Assembly (NCBI RefSeq): GCF_029814175.1
Contig: NZ_CP122312.1
Location: forward strand, 434,001-498,000
Length of the DNA: 64,000 nt
Direction of reading: 5' to 3'
Source: Halospeciosus flavus
GTDB lineage: Archaea; Halobacteriota; Halobacteria; Halobacteriales; Halobacteriaceae
Both the position numbers and the translations under genes were made by a program. Below are positions 18,178 through 25,554 of this stretch, one piece after another (position 1 is the first letter of the stretch; every line of letters begins with the position of its first letter). The notes beneath the pieces are model-generated. The model was not told the origin of the DNA. It saw nothing but the letters and a program-made list of their open reading frames with translations, and searched no databases.

Positions 18178-18816
18178 ATGCCAGCGTTCGTAGATGTGCT
18201 CACCGAACTGAAGCAAAACGGGTGTTCGATTCTCGTGACGGGCGAGGTGCCGACAGCCGTGACTGCGCAGGCGACCCGCAAACTCCTGGGCTCGCCCGCG
18301 GCGGAGCGTCGCCGCGCGCTCGTCTTGACCGACCCGGCACAACCCGACCCGAACGACCTCCTCCCGGGCGGTGTCGACCCGGACGACCCCGACGTCCACG
18401 TCGTCGACAGGCGTGACTTCTACCGGGGGAGCGCGACGGGGGCGACGGCCGGTGCCCCCGGTTCGCCGCTCGACCTCGACCTGACGACGGTGCTCCGCGA
18501 CGCCGTCCGGACGCTCGCGCCGCCGGACGGGTACGACCCCTCACAACTCCGGACGGGCGTCGTCTCGCTCTCGCCGCTCCTCGACCAGTACGGCGTCGAC
18601 CCCATCCGTCGGGACGTCGTCGACGCGTCAGCGGTCGTCCGCGACGTCGACGGGATGGCCCACTTCCACCTGCCGAGCGACGACGAGGACCTCGTCGACG
18701 AGTTCAAACCGGTGGTCGACGCCTACATCGAACTGCGTCGACGCGTCGGCCACGTCCCGGAGCAGCGCTGGCACGTCCCGGAGCGGGACTTCTCGACCCA
18801 GTGGCTCGAAATATAG
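18178..18816 (+). CDS. DUF7504-like haloarchaeal protein (RecA/KaiC-type fold)
   Basis: 212 residues. The N-terminus FVDVLTELKQNGCSILVTGEVPTAVTAQATRKLLG resembles a degenerate RecA/RAD55-type P-loop region in which the GKT motif has been lost (VTGEVPTAVT). It is followed by ALVLTD and a central LRTGVVSLSPLLDQYGVDPIRRDV block. The C-terminal part ends in WLEI. Such proteins are widespread in haloarchaea as DUF7504 and are thought to be non-ATPase relatives of KaiC/RadA proteins; the function is unknown. A strong purine-rich Shine-Dalgarno-like run, GGAGGGAGGAGGG, lies just before the ATG. It is placed between pccA and birA, so it is probably co-transcribed. Confidence 0.7.
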   Translation: MPAFVDVLTELKQNGCSILVTGEVPTAVTAQATRKLLGSPAAERRRALVLTDPAQPDPNDLLPGGVDPDDPDVHVVDRRDFYRGSATGATAGAPGSPLDLDLTTVLRDAVRTLAPPDGYDPSQLRTGVVSLSPLLDQYGVDPIRRDVVDASAVVRDVDGMAHFHLPSDDEDLVDEFKPVVDAYIELRRRVGHVPEQRWHVPERDFSTQWLEI

Positions 18817-18848
18817 GGCTTTTCTCGCACCCACTCGTAGACGCGTCT

Positions 18849-19835
18849 ATGCACGAGACACGCGCGGCCGTCCTCGACGCCCTCTCGTCGGGACCGGTCA
18901 CCGGGCCGGACCTCGCCGAGCGACTCGGGGTCTCCCGGGCCGCCGTCTGGAAACACGTCGAGGCGCTCCGCGAGGCCGGGTTCGAAATCGAGAGCCGCGA
19001 GGACGGCTACGTCCTCGTGGGGATTCCGGAGTTCGGCGGCGAAGCCGTCGAGTACGGACTCGACGCCCCCTTCGAGGTGGAGTTCCACGAGACCATCGGG
19101 TCGACGAACGACCGCGCGCGCGAACTCGCCGGCGAGGGGGCCGAGGACGTGGTCGTCCTCGCCGACGAGCAGACCGGCGGTCGCGGCCGCCTCGACCGCG
19201 AGTGGTCGTCGCCCTCCGGCGGTGTCTGGGCGAGTCTAGTCCTCCGGCCGTCGCTCCCACCCGCCCGTGTCTCTCTCCTGACGCTGGCCGCCGCGGTCGC
19301 CGTGACGGACGCGGCCCGCGAGGCGGGTGTAGCGGCGGCGATCAAGTGGCCGAACGACGTGCTCGTGAGTGACCGCGAGGAATCGAACGAGCCCTCGTCG
19401 GCACGAAGTGCAGACGACTCCGCGGAGCGGGGCGGACGCAAACTCGCGGGCATCCTCACGGAGATGGAGGGCGAGTCGAACCGCGTCTCGTGGGTCGTCC
19501 TCGGCGTCGGCGTGAACGCGAACGTCCCCGCCGAGGCGCTCCACGAGGGCGCGACGAGTCTCCAGGACGAGTTCGGTGCGGTCGACCGCCGACGGTTCGT
19601 CCAGCGTGTGCTCGAACGCTTCGACGAACTCCGGGAGTCGCCGGACGACGTCGTCCCTGCGTGGAAGGAGCGGTCCGCGACGCTCGGTCAGCGGGTGCGC
19701 GTCGAGACGCCCGGCGGTGCCGTCGTCGGCGAGGCCGTCGACGTGACCGACGTGGGCGCACTGGTCGTCCAGACGGACACCGGCGGTCGGGAAGTCGTCC
19801 ACGCGGGCGACTGCGAACACCTCCGCCCGGTCTAG
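18849..19835 (+). CDS. birA: Biotin-[acetyl-CoA-carboxylase] ligase / repressor BirA
   Basis: 328 residues. N-terminal winged helix at about 1-60 (GPDLAERLGVSRAAVWKHVEAL) followed by the ligase core: TIGSTNDRARELA, DEQTGGRGRLDREWSSP (biotinyl-AMP loop) and IKWPNDVLV, with the lysine that contacts biotin. The C-terminal SH3-like domain is at about 275-328 (LGQRVRVETPGGAVVGEAVDV in part). It activates biotin and attaches it to the BCCP lysine of PccA, encoded just upstream; the HTH allows biotin-dependent repression of biotin or carboxylase genes. An insertion rich in Ser/Asp/Glu (about 175-200) follows the WPND motif. Confidence 0.95.
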   Translation: MHETRAAVLDALSSGPVTGPDLAERLGVSRAAVWKHVEALREAGFEIESREDGYVLVGIPEFGGEAVEYGLDAPFEVEFHETIGSTNDRARELAGEGAEDVVVLADEQTGGRGRLDREWSSPSGGVWASLVLRPSLPPARVSLLTLAAAVAVTDAAREAGVAAAIKWPNDVLVSDREESNEPSSARSADDSAERGGRKLAGILTEMEGESNRVSWVVLGVGVNANVPAEALHEGATSLQDEFGAVDRRRFVQRVLERFDELRESPDDVVPAWKERSATLGQRVRVETPGGAVVGEAVDVTDVGALVVQTDTGGREVVHAGDCEHLRPV

Positions 19836-19843
19836 GGCCTACC

Positions 19844-20374
19844 CTACCCGTTGGCGCTCTCGAACGCCGTCGCCTCCTCGCTCGCCTCACCGTCCGCCTC
19901 CGTCGCCGTCGAGCCGTCGGCTTCGTCCGTCGTGTCGTCACCGACCCGGACGGTCATGACCGGGACGCGTGAGGCGCGGACCACTTTCTCGGCGACACTC
20001 CCGAGCAGGAGGCGGTCGATGCCGCCGCGGCTATGGGTCCCCATCACGACGAGGTCGACGCCCAGTTCCTCCGCGTAGTCGACGATCTCCCGGCTCGGCG
20101 CCCCTTCGCGGAACACTCGCTCGACCGGGACACCGTAGTCGGCGGCGATTTCCTCGACTTCGTCGAGGGCCTGGTCGCCCTCACGTTGGAGCAGCGTCGA
20201 GACCCCCTCGACGTTCGCCTCTAACTGGAGCGTGGCGAAACTCGCCGTGTTGACGACGTACAACGCGTGGAGCGTCGCCCCGTGTTCGGCCGCGAGTGCG
20301 GCACCCTCCTCGATCGCCCGCCGTGTCCCCGTCGACCCGTCCGTCGGGACGAGGATGTCGTGGTATCGGCCCAT
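19844..20374 (-). CDS. Universal stress protein, UspA family
   Basis: 176 residues. MGRYHDILVPTDGSTGTRRAIEEG is the usual start, and VVMGTHSRGGIDRLLLGSVAEKVV contains the G-2x-G-9x-G(S/T) ATP-binding signature, so it probably binds ATP. After VMTVRV comes an acidic low-complexity tail of about 30 residues. USPs act in stress survival by mechanisms that are still loosely defined. A 15-base palindrome (20385-20399) lies between a TATACT box and the ATG, hinting at repressor control. Confidence 0.92.
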   Translation of the reverse strand: MGRYHDILVPTDGSTGTRRAIEEGAALAAEHGATLHALYVVNTASFATLQLEANVEGVSTLLQREGDQALDEVEEIAADYGVPVERVFREGAPSREIVDYAEELGVDLVVMGTHSRGGIDRLLLGSVAEKVVRASRVPVMTVRVGDDTTDEADGSTATEADGEASEEATAFESANG

Positions 20375-20384
20375 GCCTGTGCTA

Positions 20385-20406
20385 GTGTATCACATACACC
20401 AGTATA
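20385..20406 (-). promoter_or_regulatory. Palindromic operator and TATA box of the UspA gene
   Basis: GTGTAT-CAC-ATACAC (20385-20399) is a perfect 6-bp inverted repeat with a 3-base centre. It starts 11 bases upstream of the uspA ATG and directly abuts a TATACT-like box read on the minus strand (about 20400-20406). In an archaeal promoter this placement covers the transcription start, the usual site for a repressor. The regulator is unknown; the HpaI-like gene on the other strand starts 52 bases beyond. Confidence 0.55.
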
Positions 20407-20457
20407 GGGGTTCCGCTGCACGACACCTTTAGGAACGGTCCGTTCGACGCCACGGAC

Positions 20458-21252
20458 GTGACAGACCCGATCAGCGAGAACGACCTCCGCACAACGTTCG
20501 AGTCCGGCGGCGTCGCGCTCTCCGTCCTCGAGAGCGCCTACAGCACGAACCTCGTCGAGTTCTACGGCGAACTCGGCGCCGACGCGGTGTGGCTCGACCT
20601 CGAACACGGTGGGCCGAGTCCGTGGGACGGCGAGCGACTGAACGACTTCCTCCGCGCGGCCGAGCGCGGCGGAACCGAACTGCTCGTCCGCACACCCGAG
20701 GCCGATCCCGCGATGGTCCGCAAGTGCCTCGACGCGGGCGTCCGCAACGTGTTCGTCCCGCGCGTCGAGACCGCCGACGAGGTACGGGACGTCTGCGAGG
20801 CCGCCCGCTTCGACTACGACGACGAACCCGGCGAGCGAGGGCTGGCGAACCCGCGAGCGAGTCGCTGGGGACTCCAGGGCGACTACCCCGCGACGGAGGA
20901 CCGCGAGACGCTCGTCGGCGTCACCGTCGAGACCCGCGAGGCCGTCGAGAACCTCGACGCCATCCTGGACGTGCCCGACCTCGGGTTCGTCTTCGCGGGA
21001 CCGCTCGACCTCTCGGCGGCGTACGGCCACCCCGGCGAGCGCGACCACCCCGAGGTGCAGGCCGCCGTCGAGACGATCGAGGAGAAGACGCTGGAGGCGG
21101 ACGTCCCGCTCGGTGGTCTCGGCTTCGGCGTCGACGACCTGAACGCGAAGGTCCAGCGTGGCTACCAGTTGCTCAACTGCGGGAGCACCACCGGCGCGCT
21201 GAAGAGTGCGGTCTCGGGGTGGTTGGAGACAGTCGAACGAGATTCGGAGTGA
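20458..21252 (+). CDS. HpcH/HpaI-type class II aldolase / citrate lyase family
   Basis: 264 residues from a GTG at 20458. It is a TIM-barrel protein of the HpaI family: GADAVWLDLEHGGPSPWD carries the conserved EHG metal/base region, RTPEADPAMVRKCLDAG is the substrate loop, VFVPRVETADE is the metal-ligand strand, and FVFAGPLDLSAAYGHPG is the GP-DLS motif. Members cleave 4-hydroxy-2-oxo acids such as KDR or HKHD to pyruvate plus aldehyde using a divalent metal. The physiological substrate is not evident. It is followed by a palindromic repeat beginning 2 bases after the stop. Confidence 0.88.
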   Translation: MTDPISENDLRTTFESGGVALSVLESAYSTNLVEFYGELGADAVWLDLEHGGPSPWDGERLNDFLRAAERGGTELLVRTPEADPAMVRKCLDAGVRNVFVPRVETADEVRDVCEAARFDYDDEPGERGLANPRASRWGLQGDYPATEDRETLVGVTVETREAVENLDAILDVPDLGFVFAGPLDLSAAYGHPGERDHPEVQAAVETIEEKTLEADVPLGGLGFGVDDLNAKVQRGYQLLNCGSTTGALKSAVSGWLETVERDSE

Positions 21253-21254
21253 GT

Positions 21255-21340
21255 GAGATTCGGAACGAGCGACCGAAGGGAGGGAGTGAGAATCTCGAAG
21301 ACACGAGCGGGAGCGAACAGAGTGAGCGACACGCGAGCAG
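21255..21340. repeat. Palindromic repeat, family shared with 59519-59640
   Basis: Inverted arms GAGATTC (21255-21261) and GAATCTC (21290-21296) enclose CGGAACGAGCGACCGAAGGG-type sequence, followed by a conserved tail ACACGAGCGGGAGCGAAC-AGAGTGAG-CGACACGCGAG. Nearly the same order of blocks occurs at 59519-59602, with compensating changes in the arms. It lies between the convergent aldolase and alkyltransferase genes. Confidence 0.75.
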
Positions 21341-21343
21341 GCG

Positions 21344-21757
21344 TCACTCGAAGGCGCCGAGGTCGGTCTGTCGCTGCCCGCGTTCGAGGTCGAGGAGCGC
21401 GCGTTTGGCTTCGACGCCGCCCGCGGCCGAGAACCCGCCGAGCGAGTCCGCGCCCACCACGCGGTGACACGGGACGACCATGGGGGTGGGGTTCGACCCG
21501 CAGGCTTGGCCGACTGCCACCGCACCGGTGTCGAGGTCGTCGGCGAGGTCGCCGTACGTCCGGGTCTCGCCGTAGGGGATGGCCGCCATCGCCCGCATCA
21601 CGTCGCCGGTGAAGCCGTCGGGGTAGTCGACGGCGACGGAGAACTCGCGGCGCTCGCCGGCGAGGTACGCCTCGACCTCGCGACGGACGCGTTCGTCGGG
21701 TGCGTCGAGGACGGCGGTGTCGACGTCGAGTCGGTGGCCGTCGACGGTGAACTGCAT
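21344..21757 (-). CDS. ogt: O6-alkylguanine-DNA alkyltransferase (methylated-DNA-protein Cys methyltransferase)
   Basis: 137 residues from ATG 21757 (MQFTVDGHRLDVDTAVLD). The C-terminal domain is complete: IPYGETRTYGDLADDL, then GSNPTPMVVPCHRVVGADSLGGFSAAGGVEAKR in pieces, with the acceptor Cys in PCHRV and the RAMAAIP recognition helix before it. It transfers the alkyl group from O6-alkylguanine to its own cysteine, a suicide repair reaction. The N-terminal domain is short, as in other haloarchaeal Ogt proteins. The gene stands alone, convergent with the aldolase. Confidence 0.93.
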   Translation of the reverse strand: MQFTVDGHRLDVDTAVLDAPDERVRREVEAYLAGERREFSVAVDYPDGFTGDVMRAMAAIPYGETRTYGDLADDLDTGAVAVGQACGSNPTPMVVPCHRVVGADSLGGFSAAGGVEAKRALLDLERGQRQTDLGAFE

Positions 21758-21859
21758 GTCGCACGTACGTACCGGTCGAGCGTACATAAGTGACGGTGCC
21801 CCGCGGCGGACGCGACGCGGGCCACAACGTTCACCCGCGTGACACCGCTAGGTACTCTC

Positions 21860-22531
21860 ATGCTCACCGTCGCCACGTACACCGTGCCGGCGGAGGACTT
21901 CCCGCTCGGTCGGTTGTTCACCGACGTCCCGGACGCGTCCGTCGAACTCGACCGGGTCGTCCCGACTGGCGACGAGACCCTCCCCTACTTCTGGGTTGCA
22001 GCGGACGGCCTCGACGAGGTGGCCGCTGCCATCCGGACGAGTCCGGCTGCGGAGTCGCTCGCGCTCGTCGCCGAGACCGAGGACCGGGGTCTCTTCCGGA
22101 TCGAGTGGGACACGGAAGCGTCGGGCGTCGTCGACGCCATCGCCGAGGCGGGACTCACGCTCCTCTCCGGCGTCGGCTCTAGTGACGAGTGGCTCTTCGA
22201 GTTCCGCGACGTCGACAGCGAGGGGCTGACGGCGTTCCAGCGCTACTGCGGCGAACACGGCATCGACGCGACGCTCGTACAGACGCGCCCCCACGAGGAT
22301 GGCTTCGAGCGCGAGCGCCGCCCGGTCACGGACGAACAGTACGAGGCGCTCGTCCTCGCCTACGAGGAGGGGTACTTCGACCCGAAGAGCGGCACCACGC
22401 TCGACGACCTCGCCGACGAACTCGGAATCTCCTACCAGTCGGTCTCGGGACGGCTCCGGCGGGGATACCGGAACCTCGTCGAGCAACTCCTCACCGAGTC
22501 GTCCCAGTCGAGTGGGCGTGGGCCGGAGTGA
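21860..22531 (+). CDS. HTH_10 (bacterio-opsin activator-like) transcription regulator
   Basis: 223 residues from ATG 21860; a GTG seven codons earlier is possible. The N-terminal sensor-like domain (about 1-150) begins MLTVATYTVPAEDFPLGRLF. The C-terminal HTH_10 domain reads VTDEQYEALVLAYEEGYFDP, then TLDDLADELGISYQSVSGRLRRGYRNLV, the standard Bat C-terminal helix-turn-helix. It is the same family and layout as the protein at 57418-58059 (both open ...AEDFPLGR/GGDIPFGR... and ELDRVVP). Target genes are unknown; the trkA gene starts 105 bases downstream on the same strand. Confidence 0.85.
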   Translation: MLTVATYTVPAEDFPLGRLFTDVPDASVELDRVVPTGDETLPYFWVAADGLDEVAAAIRTSPAAESLALVAETEDRGLFRIEWDTEASGVVDAIAEAGLTLLSGVGSSDEWLFEFRDVDSEGLTAFQRYCGEHGIDATLVQTRPHEDGFERERRPVTDEQYEALVLAYEEGYFDPKSGTTLDDLADELGISYQSVSGRLRRGYRNLVEQLLTESSQSSGRGPE

Positions 22532-22636
22532 GGCGAGTCGGGCCGGGCGAGGCCGTCGCGACGACCGCCCCTCGAAACCGTCTTTTGGGAGGCGCTCGCA
22601 GAACGGGACATGCGAACGAAGCGGAGGGTGCGCTAA

Positions 22637-23974
22637 ATGCGTGTACTCATCGTCGGTGCCGGTGAAGTCGGGTCGAGCATCGCCGGGAGTCTCGCGGATA
22701 GCCACGAAGTAGTCGTCGTCGACGTCGACGGTGACCGCGTCGAACAACTCACCTACGAGCACGACGTGCTGACGGTCCAGGGTGACGGTGCCTCGCTGGA
22801 CACGCTCGAGGAGGCCGGCGTCGAGAAGGCCGACATCGTCATCGCCAGCACGGACGACGACGAGACGAACCTCGCCATCTGCGGGACCGCGAAGACCGCC
22901 AGCGACGCGTTCACCATCGCCCGCGTCCAGAACCGGGCGTACCTCCAGACCTGGCGGCGCTCGCACGGCGTCTTCGGCGTCGACTTCATGGTGTGTACGG
23001 ACCTGCTGACCGCCCAGTCCATCGTCCGGGTGGTCGGACTGCCGACCGCCCGCGACGTCGACCCGTTCGCTGGCGGGCGCGTCCAGATGGCCGAGTTCGA
23101 GGTGCCCGAGTCGAGTCCGGTCGCCGATCAGACCGTCCAGGAGGCCGACCGCTTCGACGCGCTCACCTTCGCCGCCGTCATCCGTGACGGCGAGGTCGAA
23201 ATCGCGCGCGGGGACACCCGAATCCACGCGGGCGACATGGTCGTCGTCATTGGTCGGCCGGACAGCGTCCAGGCGTTCGCCGCGTCCGTCGCGCCCGGCG
23301 AGGCCGCCAGTGACGTCGACGACGTGGTCATCGTCGGCGGGAGTTCGGTCGGTGCACTCACGGCCCGCCTGCTCGCGGACCGCGGGTTCTCCCCGCGTCT
23401 CGTCGAGCAGGACCCCGAGCGCGCCCGCGAACTCGCCGAGGAACTCTCGGAGACGACGGTCCTCGAACACGACGCGACCGACGAGGACTTCCTCGAACGC
23501 GAGCACGTCGGTGACGCCGACCTCGTCGTCTCTGCCCTCGACAGCGACGAGCGCAACCTCCTCGTCTCCCTCCTGACCAAGCGAATGGGTGCCGAGCGGA
23601 CGGTCGCCGTCGTCGACGACGGCGCCTACGTCGACCTCTTCGAGGCCGTGGGCGTCGACGTCGCGGTCAACCCCCGCGAGGTGACCGCGGAGGAGATCAC
23701 CCGCTTCACCCGCGAACGCCGGATGGAGAACGTCGCCATCGTCGAACCCGGCGAAGCCGAGGTCCTCGAAGTCGAGATCGACGCCGAGAGCGTGCTCGCG
23801 GGTCGCTCCATCCGTGAGGCCGCCGCCGACCTCCCCGAGGGGTTCGTCGTCGGCGCCATCACCCGCGGCGGGGACTTCATCACTCCGCGTGGTGACACTG
23901 TGGTCCAGGAAGGCGACCACGTCGTCGCGTTCGTCCGCGCGGACGCGATCGACGACGTCACGGCCAAACTATGA
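22637..23974 (+). CDS. trkA: Trk potassium uptake regulatory subunit, two RCK modules
   Basis: 445 residues: RCK_N (MRVLIVGAGEVGSSIAGSLA, GxGxxG nucleotide loop), RCK_C (FEVPESSPVADQTVQEADRF), second RCK_N (VVIVGGSSVGALTARLLADRG, a looser loop), and second RCK_C (LEVEIDAESVLAGRSIREAA). This double architecture is that of classical TrkA, which gates TrkH in response to NAD(H)/ATP. It overlaps the following trkH by 4 bases (ATGA), so the two are translationally coupled. Potassium uptake is central for the salt-in strategy of haloarchaea. Confidence 0.95.
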   Translation: MRVLIVGAGEVGSSIAGSLADSHEVVVVDVDGDRVEQLTYEHDVLTVQGDGASLDTLEEAGVEKADIVIASTDDDETNLAICGTAKTASDAFTIARVQNRAYLQTWRRSHGVFGVDFMVCTDLLTAQSIVRVVGLPTARDVDPFAGGRVQMAEFEVPESSPVADQTVQEADRFDALTFAAVIRDGEVEIARGDTRIHAGDMVVVIGRPDSVQAFAASVAPGEAASDVDDVVIVGGSSVGALTARLLADRGFSPRLVEQDPERARELAEELSETTVLEHDATDEDFLEREHVGDADLVVSALDSDERNLLVSLLTKRMGAERTVAVVDDGAYVDLFEAVGVDVAVNPREVTAEEITRFTRERRMENVAIVEPGEAEVLEVEIDAESVLAGRSIREAAADLPEGFVVGAITRGGDFITPRGDTVVQEGDHVVAFVRADAIDDVTAKL

Positions 23975-25512
23975 GTTCGCAACTCCGCGTCGACTGGCGG
24001 GCGGGCGTCAGCCTCACCGGCCGCGTGGTCAAGTGGCTCTCGGTCCCGATGCTGTTCCCGCTCGTCCTCGCACTCTACTACGGGCGGGGACTCCGGACGT
24101 TCCTCGTGGCCATCGCGGTCGCCCTCGTCGTCGGATGGTCGCTCGAACGTCTCCACGACGACCCCGCCGAGGCGCTCGGCACGCGCGAGGGATTCCTGAT
24201 GGTCGCGCTGACGTGGTTGCTCGTGAGCGTCGTCGGCGCCGTCCCGTACGTCGTCGAGGGCGCCATCACGACCTACGGCGCGACGTCGACGCTCCGACTC
24301 CCGGTGAACGCGCTCTTCGAGTCGATGAGTGGCTTCACCACCACCGGGTCGACCGTCATGGGGAGTATCTCCTTCGAGAACCACTCCCGCGCGTTGATGA
24401 TGTGGCGCCAGGAGACCCAGTGGCTCGGCGGGATGGGGATCGTCGTTCTCGCCGTCGCCATCCTTCCCGAACTCTCCGTGGGTGGCGCCCAGTTGATGGA
24501 CGCCGAGGCGCCCGGCCCGGGTATCCAGAAGCTCACCCCGCGTATCGCCGAGACGGCGCGCGCCCTCTGGGGGATGTACCTCGGGCTCACCGCCCTCGAA
24601 ATCGTCGGGCTCTACGGCTTCCACCTCGCCGGCATGGCGCCGAACATGGACCTCTACAACGCGGTCGCCCACGGCTTCACCACGATGCCGACGGGCGGGT
24701 TCTCGCCGGAGGCGCGCTCCATCGAGGCGTTCACCGCGGTCGTCCAGTGGTTCATCATCCCGTTCATGATCGCGGCCGGGATGAACTTCGCGCTGTTCTG
24801 GCACCTCTGGAACCGCGACTTCGAGATCGTCCTCGACGACGTCGAACTTCGTGGGTACCTCGGCGCGATGGGCGTCCTCACCGCCCTCGTCGCCGGGTTG
24901 CTGTTCACGACACCCGGCTTCGATAGCCTCACCGGCGCTCTCGAACCCTCGCTACGCCACGCCGCCTTCCAGGTCGTCTCCATCGTGACGACGACCGGGT
25001 ACGCGAGCATGGACTTCAACCTCTGGGGACAGCACGCGAAGTACGTCCTCCTGTTCGCCATGTTCATCGGTGGCTCCGCGGGGAGTACCGGTGGGAGTAT
25101 CAAGGTCGTCCGGTGGGTGGTCATCCTGAAGTCGCTCAAACGCGAGTTGTTCACCACCGTCCACCCCGAGGCCGTCTCCCCGATCCGCCTCGGTAAGCAG
25201 ACGGTCGACGAGCGGGCGGTCCGCGGTATCTACGCCTTCACGCTGCTCTACCTCGTCATCTTCGCGTTCGGGACCCTCGCCATCGTCGTCATCGGCGTTC
25301 CAGGGAAGGACCTCTCGGCGTTCGAGGCGACGAGCGCCGTCGCCGCGACGCTCGGCAACGTCGGTCCGGGCGTCGGCCTCGTCGGCCCGATGAATAGTTT
25401 CCTCCCGTTCCCACGGGTCTCGAAGCTCCTGATGGTCTTCTTCATGTGGGTCGGCCGCCTGGAGATCTTCCCGGTGCTCGTCCTGCTCACCCGCGCCTAC
25501 TGGCAGGACTGA
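23971..25512 (+). CDS. trkH: Trk potassium transporter membrane subunit
   Basis: 513 residues with about 10-12 membrane segments. The four pore-loop repeats of the SKT superfamily are visible as MSGFTTTGSTVM, TTMPTGGFS, TTTGYASMDFNLW and AATLGNVGPGVG; each keeps the selectivity-filter glycine, and GGSAGSTGGSIKVVR is the conserved loop after the third repeat. It is the potassium-conducting pore, partnered by the trkA gene directly upstream. The 3' neighbour is a second trkH-like gene 42 bases away. Confidence 0.95.
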   Translation: MSSQLRVDWRAGVSLTGRVVKWLSVPMLFPLVLALYYGRGLRTFLVAIAVALVVGWSLERLHDDPAEALGTREGFLMVALTWLLVSVVGAVPYVVEGAITTYGATSTLRLPVNALFESMSGFTTTGSTVMGSISFENHSRALMMWRQETQWLGGMGIVVLAVAILPELSVGGAQLMDAEAPGPGIQKLTPRIAETARALWGMYLGLTALEIVGLYGFHLAGMAPNMDLYNAVAHGFTTMPTGGFSPEARSIEAFTAVVQWFIIPFMIAAGMNFALFWHLWNRDFEIVLDDVELRGYLGAMGVLTALVAGLLFTTPGFDSLTGALEPSLRHAAFQVVSIVTTTGYASMDFNLWGQHAKYVLLFAMFIGGSAGSTGGSIKVVRWVVILKSLKRELFTTVHPEAVSPIRLGKQTVDERAVRGIYAFTLLYLVIFAFGTLAIVVIGVPGKDLSAFEATSAVAATLGNVGPGVGLVGPMNSFLPFPRVSKLLMVFFMWVGRLEIFPVLVLLTRAYWQD

Positions 25513-25554
25513 AGCCACACCCTATTTAGTCGCCCCGCGAGGTAGGTCGGACGA

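Noticed and set aside
15964..18399. A 811-codon antisense frame over pccA, and similar long antisense frames over trkA (21848-23920), the P-type ATPase (38271-40637) and others.
   Set aside because: Long antisense frames are a by-product of high third-position GC. They contain no recognised domains and run through conserved genes.
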